Shown: positions 6,894 to 10,322 of the stretch, piece by piece
How positions within the stretch are numbered: position 1 is the first letter of the stretch
Layout: each line of letters opens with the position of its first letter
NCBI GenBank assembly: GCA_049644345.1
Contig: JBARRS010000092.1
Location: 1-10,322 of the forward strand
Length of the DNA stretch: 10,322 nucleotides
DNA from: JBARRS01 sp049644345
Lineage (GTDB): Bacteria; Actinomycetota; Thermoleophilia; Gaiellales; Gaiellaceae
Direction: 5' to 3'
Made by a program: the position numbers and the translations under genes
Notes under the pieces: generated by a model
The model's database searches: none
What the model was told of the DNA's origin: nothing
The model's input: only the letters and a program-made list of their open reading frames with translations

Positions 6894-6916
6894 GTTTTAG
6901 ACTAGCAGTCGAAAAC
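6894..6916. repeat. Inverted repeat over the nadE start region, candidate operator
   Basis: Arms GTTTTAGACT (6894-6903) and AGTCGAAAAC (6907-6916) are complementary at nine of ten positions around a three-base centre, AGC. The repeat is AT-rich in a GC-rich setting. It contains the candidate nadE -10 and ends two bases before the ATG, the usual place for a repressor site. On the plus strand it is followed by CTTTTT, so a weak terminator of antisense transcripts is an alternative reading. Confidence 0.55.
6899..6904 (-). promoter_or_regulatory. Candidate -10 box of nadE (leaderless)
   Basis: On the minus strand TAGTCT (6904-6899) is followed by six bases and then the ATG at 6892. A possible but weak -35 is GTGAAA at about 6925-6920 with a 15-base spacer. 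It would allow nadE transcription independent of the upstream dehydrogenase. Confidence 0.5.
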
Positions 6917-6921
6917 CTTTT

Positions 6922-7689
6922 TCACCGGCGCAGGCGGATCGCGTTCAGGTCGTCCTTCACGATCTCGTCCGCTCGCCGGATCAGATCTTCGATGTCGTCG
7001 TGCTCTGCGTGGATGTAGCGTCCGGCGAGCGCGTCCGCCCTCCCCGAGGCCAGCACGCGGACGAGTCGCGGCGCGAGCTCGGGCGGCGTCCACGCCGCGT
7101 CGTCGGGTGCGGTCGACGTCATCTCGGTCTTCACCAGGCCCGGGCTGATCACGAAGACGCGTACCGGCGTGTTCTTCAAGGACTCCGCGAGGGTCTCGCC
7201 TAACCGGTACACAGCTGCCTTGCTCGCGCTGTAGGCCGTCGTGGTCGAGCCGGGGAGGTACGCCGCGCCGCTCCCGGTAATCACGATCCGGCCGGATCCG
7301 CGCTCGAGCATCCCCGGGATCACGGCCTTGCAGCAGAGGTAGACGCCGAGCACGTTCACCTCGAAGACGCGCCACCACTCATGCGTGTCTGTTTCCCAGA
7401 GGGGCGCCCTGGGCCCCCCGATGCCTGCATTCGCGCAGAGCAGGTCGATCGGGCCGAGTTGCCGCTCTGTCTTCTCGACCATCTCCTCGACGGAAGCCTC
7501 GTTGGAGACGTCGACCTGGAGCGCGAGCCCGCCGACCTCGCGCGCGACCTCCTCGAGCTGCTCGCGCGTGCGGGCGGCGACCGCGACCTGCATTCCGGCC
7601 TCGGTCAGCTCACGCGCGATGTTCGCGCCGATCCCGCGCCCGCCTCCGGTGACGAGGGCGACTTGGCCGTGGAGATCGTCCTGCGCCAC
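6922..7689 (-). CDS. Short-chain dehydrogenase/reductase (classical SDR)
   Basis: This 255-residue classical SDR is a soluble Rossmann-fold oxidoreductase. It shows the dinucleotide motif TGGGRGIG (14-21), NAG (87-89) and VNVLG with Asn112. The catalytic Ser140, Tyr153 and Lys157 occur in TGSGAAYLPG and AYSASKAA. PGLVKTEM (183-190) follows as in family members. Arg18 in the glycine-rich loop and Arg40 at the end of the second strand (VAVAARTREQ) suggest NADP(H) preference. The substrate is unknown; 3-oxoacyl, alcohol or polyol reduction are all possible. The GTG start at 7689 has no clear Shine-Dalgarno but has TATCCT eight bases upstream. It precedes nadE by 29 bases, and the pair may share a transcript. 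It diverges from the BNR lipoprotein gene across 43 bases. Confidence 0.93.
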   Translation of the reverse strand: MAQDDLHGQVALVTGGGRGIGANIARELTEAGMQVAVAARTREQLEEVAREVGGLALQVDVSNEASVEEMVEKTERQLGPIDLLCANAGIGGPRAPLWETDTHEWWRVFEVNVLGVYLCCKAVIPGMLERGSGRIVITGSGAAYLPGSTTTAYSASKAAVYRLGETLAESLKNTPVRVFVISPGLVKTEMTSTAPDDAAWTPPELAPRLVRVLASGRADALAGRYIHAEHDDIEDLIRRADEIVKDDLNAIRLRR

Positions 7690-7697
7690 TTCGCGGG

Positions 7698-7703
7698 AGG
7701 ATA
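7698..7703 (-). promoter_or_regulatory. Candidate -10 box of the SDR gene
   Basis: On the minus strand TATCCT (7703-7698) lies eight bases before the GTG start at 7689. The predicted leader would be only one or two bases, AA-GTG. The -35 zone (about TAGAAC, 7725-7720) is a weak match. The 43-base divergent spacer also holds TAACGT (7716-7721, plus), a possible -10 for the lipoprotein gene. Confidence 0.4.
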
Positions 7704-7732
7704 GAGGTTCCCAATTAACGTTCTAGGACGGG

Positions 7733-8932
7733 ATGGCGTGCGGGCCGCGTAGAACGAACGAGATCAAGCGGGTCAAGCTCCTCGCACCCGCTCTAGGGGC
7801 CCTCGCCGCGCTGATGCTGGCCGCCGGCTGCAGCGGGGGCGCCCAGAAGCGTCAGTCGGCGACAGCTTCCACGCTGGCCGGCTCGTTCGTGATGGACCTG
7901 ACCTGGATCAGCGACCGCACGGGGTGGGCGCTGGCCGGCGCCCCCTGCGCTCGAGGGCTATGCCCGGAGCTCGCTCGGACCGGGGATGGTGGGCGGACGT
8001 GGCGGCGCCTGCCCGCGCCGCCAGGGTTTATCCAGGGAATTCATGTGGATTGCGACAAGAGGCCTTGCGTGACGCATGTTCGCTTCGCGACCGCTTCGGT
8101 GGGCTACCTGTTCGGCCCGGCTCTGTTCGTCACCCGGGACGGCGGGCGAAGCTGGGCCCGCGAGAACAGCCCTCCCGTGGAGTCGCTCGAGCCGGGCTCG
8201 GGCGGCGTGGTCCGGCTCGTCTACGACCACACGGGCTGTCCCGGTCCCTGCGACCGCACCGTCCAGGTGGCGCCTGCCGGCTCGACGACGTGGCGAACGC
8301 TCGTCCGCCTCGGCTTCCCGCGCGCCGACTCTCGCGAGACCGGCGCAGAGTTGATCCGCGGAGGTAGCGGCGTCATCTACGTGCCGATCTATGGCAGCTT
8401 GGCCGCCGGCGCCGGAACCCAGCACACGATCATCTTTCGCTCCCTCGACGGCGGACGCTCTTGGCGCCGGCTGGGCGACCCCTGCGGCGGTAGCGGCTTC
8501 CGTGTCCACGACGCGGTCGCGTTGGCCGCGGTGCCGGGCGGCCTACTCGCCGCCTTGTGCGTACCCCGCACCGCTACGCCAAAGGGCAGGTTCGTGCTCA
8601 CCTCGACCGACGAGGGATCTTCGTGGGGGCCTCGCCGTCCAGTGCCGGGATCCCCATGGTTGATCGCCGCCGCCAGTTCGACCCACCTGGTCGTCGCCGA
8701 TGGTCCGGCCGGCGGCCGTGGTCCGCACACCTACCGGTTGGCTGCCTCCGCGGACGGCGGCGTGCGCTGGAAGACGATCATCACCGACCGCGAGCAGATC
8801 AACCCCTCGGCTCCGTCCCGCGCGTTCCTCGGCTTCGAGGATGCCGACGTCGGCCGCTGGGTCGGCTACGAGCGAGCGGTCTGGACGACTCGGGACGGCG
8901 GCGCACACTGGATCCGCCGCCCGTTCCGATAG
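7733..8932 (+). CDS. Secreted lipoprotein with six Asp-box (BNR/sialidase-type) repeats
   Basis: This 399-residue protein is predicted to be lipid-anchored outside the membrane. A basic N-terminus and hydrophobic segment end in the lipobox LAAGC, with Cys33 as the lipidation site. The rest is a beta-propeller marked by Asp-box motifs of the form S/T-x-D-x-G-x-x-W at about residues 83-90, 134-141, 237-244, 291-298, 339-346 and 386-393. Such propellers occur in sialidases and in Ycf48-like or sortilin-like proteins. The sialidase catalytic residues are not obvious, so a binding or scaffolding role is as likely as hydrolysis. Eight mature-part cysteines form close pairs (72/77, 107/112, 169/173) plus 251 and 276, suggesting disulfides. 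The ATG at 7733 has AGGA four bases upstream. The gene stands alone, converging on the acyl-CoA synthetase 23 bases away. Confidence 0.85.
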   Translation: MACGPRRTNEIKRVKLLAPALGALAALMLAAGCSGGAQKRQSATASTLAGSFVMDLTWISDRTGWALAGAPCARGLCPELARTGDGGRTWRRLPAPPGFIQGIHVDCDKRPCVTHVRFATASVGYLFGPALFVTRDGGRSWARENSPPVESLEPGSGGVVRLVYDHTGCPGPCDRTVQVAPAGSTTWRTLVRLGFPRADSRETGAELIRGGSGVIYVPIYGSLAAGAGTQHTIIFRSLDGGRSWRRLGDPCGGSGFRVHDAVALAAVPGGLLAALCVPRTATPKGRFVLTSTDEGSSWGPRRPVPGSPWLIAAASSTHLVVADGPAGGRGPHTYRLAASADGGVRWKTIITDREQINPSAPSRAFLGFEDADVGRWVGYERAVWTTRDGGAHWIRRPFR

Positions 8933-8955
8933 AGCCCGACTCGAAGGACCATGGC

Positions 8956-10322
8956 TTAAACGACGCGGGCGATTTCGTCCAGTGATTCCGGATTCTCGAG
9001 CGACGAGAGGTCGCCCGGATCCGTGCCGAGCGCCTTTGCTCGCACCGCGCGGCGGACGATCTTCGCGCTCCGTGTCTTCGGCAGCGCGGGGACGAACAGG
9101 ACACGCTCCGGCGCGAATGCCTTGCCGAGCGCGCGCGAGACGAGCCCGCGAAGCTCCTCCGCCAGCGCGTCGCTCGGCTCGGTGCCGGGAACAAGCGCGC
9201 AGAAGATCCACGGCACCTCGCCCTTCACCTCGTGGGGAACTCCGACCGCCGCCGCCTCGGCCACCTCCGGGTGCGCAACCACGGCGGACTCCAGCTCCGC
9301 CGGCCCGACTCGCTTGCCGGCGATGTTGAGCGTGTCGTCGGAACGCCCGTGCAGGAACCAGTAGCCGTCCTCGTCCACCGAGGCCCAGTCCCCGTGCACC
9401 CAGATCCCGGGAAGCCGGCGCCAGTACGTGTCGAGGTAGCGCTCCGGGTCTCGCCAGAACCCGCGCGTCATACCGGGAAAAGGCTTGCGGCAAACGAGCT
9501 CTCCCACCTCGCCCCGCACCGGCCTCCCCTCGGAATCGACCACGTCCACGGCCATTCCGAGCGCGGGCCCACCGACCGAGCATCCCTTGATCGGAACTGC
9601 GACCGTGGGCGAGAGGAAGCAGGCGCCGACCTCCGTCCCTCCCGAGCAGTTGATGATCGGGCAGCGGCCGCCTCCGACGCGCTCGAACAGCCAACGGTAG
9701 GGCTCGGGGTTCCACGGCTCCCCGGTCGTCACGAGCACCCGGAGCGACGAGAGATCGTGGCGTTCGACGAGCTCCGCCCCGTGCGGGATCAGGGCCCGCA
9801 CCAGCGTAGGCGAGAGCCCGAGGATCGAAACCCCATCGCGCTCGACGATCGACCAGAGCCTGTCGGCCGGGAAATCCGGCGCTCCCTCCGCGAAGACGAG
9901 GGTACAGCCGAGCGCATGGCCTCCGACCACCATCCACGGGCCCATGATCCAGCCCATGTCGGTGGCGAAATGGATCACGTCCTCCGTGTGCGCGTCCGCC
10001 TGGTAGGCGACCTCGCGGGTGATCGAGACGAGGAACCCCCCCTGGACGTGGAGAACTCCCTTCGGCGGCCCGGTCGTCCCGGACGTATACGCGAGCAGGT
10101 ACGGGTGCTCCGAGTCGACTTGGAGCGGCGGGAGCTCGCCTGGGCCAAGCTCGATCCCGTCCCACGAGCCGTCGCGGCGTGACCACGTGACGACGTGCTC
10201 GACCGAGGGCGCCTCGGCCAGCACCTCCTCCACGCTTGCGCCCATCGGAACCTCCCGGCCGCGCCGAAGCGAGAAGTCTGCGGTCAGCACGACCTTCGCG
10301 TCCGACGCCTGCAGCCGTTGGA
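8956..10322 (-). CDS. AMP-forming acyl-CoA synthetase (5' end outside window)
   Basis: This is the C-terminal 454 residues of an ANL-superfamily enzyme that activates a carboxylate with ATP to an acyl-adenylate and transfers it to CoA. Coding continues to the window edge without a natural start, so about 200 N-terminal residues are probably missing. Visible core motifs are the P-loop YTSGTTGPPKG (about 10089-10057), TTGEPWNPEPY, NCSGGTEVGA, the hinge region GRSDDTLNIAGKRVGPAELE and the C-terminal LPKTRSAKIVRR with the adenylation lysine (codon 9063-9061). SAK replaces the more common SGK, which is tolerated in many members. WIMGPWMVVG, GELVCRKPFPGMTRGFW and TYW..LPGIWVHGDWA resemble acetyl-CoA or short-chain acyl-CoA synthetases. 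The exact acid is not determinable. The gene converges on the lipoprotein gene and no terminator is visible between them. Confidence 0.93.
   Translation of the reverse strand, partial: QRLQASDAKVVLTADFSLRRGREVPMGASVEEVLAEAPSVEHVVTWSRRDGSWDGIELGPGELPPLQVDSEHPYLLAYTSGTTGPPKGVLHVQGGFLVSITREVAYQADAHTEDVIHFATDMGWIMGPWMVVGGHALGCTLVFAEGAPDFPADRLWSIVERDGVSILGLSPTLVRALIPHGAELVERHDLSSLRVLVTTGEPWNPEPYRWLFERVGGGRCPIINCSGGTEVGACFLSPTVAVPIKGCSVGGPALGMAVDVVDSEGRPVRGEVGELVCRKPFPGMTRGFWRDPERYLDTYWRRLPGIWVHGDWASVDEDGYWFLHGRSDDTLNIAGKRVGPAELESAVVAHPEVAEAAAVGVPHEVKGEVPWIFCALVPGTEPSDALAEELRGLVSRALGKAFAPERVLFVPALPKTRSAKIVRRAVRAKALGTDPGDLSSLENPESLDEIARVV

Noticed and set aside
8933..8955. Possible terminator between the lipoprotein and acyl-CoA synthetase genes
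   Set aside because: Only four-base AGCC/GGCT arms with a wide loop are present, and no T-run appears in either direction.
8543..10186. 547-residue alternative minus-strand frame over the acyl-CoA synthetase and lipoprotein gene
   Set aside because: It runs through two supported genes, and its product is Arg/Gly/Ala-rich with no ANL motif. The true synthetase frame has every core motif.

Overview
The window is GC-rich, densely packed bacterial chromosome. Third codon positions are mostly G or C, GTG starts are common, and several genes appear to have leaderless promoters. Together with the gene families present, this suggests a high-GC actinobacterium, possibly of the Thermoleophilia (Gaiellales or Solirubrobacterales). 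That placement is an inference from style, not from a marker gene. I see no rRNA, tRNA, CRISPR array, insertion sequence, integrase or phage gene, and no gene-free stretch longer than about 80 bases.

Layout, left to right. (1) 1-509, minus: 5' part of a cysteine-desulfurase-like, PLP-dependent class V aminotransferase, cut by the window edge. (2) 580-3923, plus: a MacB/LolD-type ABC export pair, with a 258-aa ATPase overlapping an 856-aa double-FtsX permease by ATGA. (3) 3911-4321, minus: an OsmC-family peroxidase-like protein whose 3' end overlaps the permease by 13 bases. (4) 4364-4558, plus: a 64-aa protein of unknown function with a CxCxC cluster, followed by a Mug/TDG-family mismatch DNA glycosylase ending at 5177. 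(5) 5174-6892, minus: glutamine-dependent NAD+ synthetase (nadE), preceded in the same direction by a short-chain dehydrogenase (6922-7689). (6) 7733-8932, plus: a lipoprotein with six Asp-box (BNR) repeats. (7) 8956-10322, minus: an AMP-forming acyl-CoA synthetase, cut at its 5' end by the window edge.

The genes form alternating divergent and convergent pairs, not one pathway. The clear functional units are the ABC ATPase with its permease and, probably, the dehydrogenase with nadE (29-base gap). The convergent ends are very tight: a 13-base overlap, a 4-base CTAG shared by two stop codons, and a 23-base gap. None has a recognisable Rho-independent terminator.

The most interesting non-gene signal is a repeated start signature. 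Four genes without a Shine-Dalgarno sequence (aminotransferase, OsmC, the 64-aa ORF and nadE) have a TAnnnT hexamer exactly six bases before the start codon. A fifth, the dehydrogenase, has one eight bases before. This is the geometry expected of a -10 box driving leaderless mRNA. At nadE the candidate -10 lies inside a 23-base inverted repeat that looks like an operator. I found no convincing undescribed multi-gene system. The best lead for new protein biology is the small CxCxC protein upstream of the DNA glycosylase.
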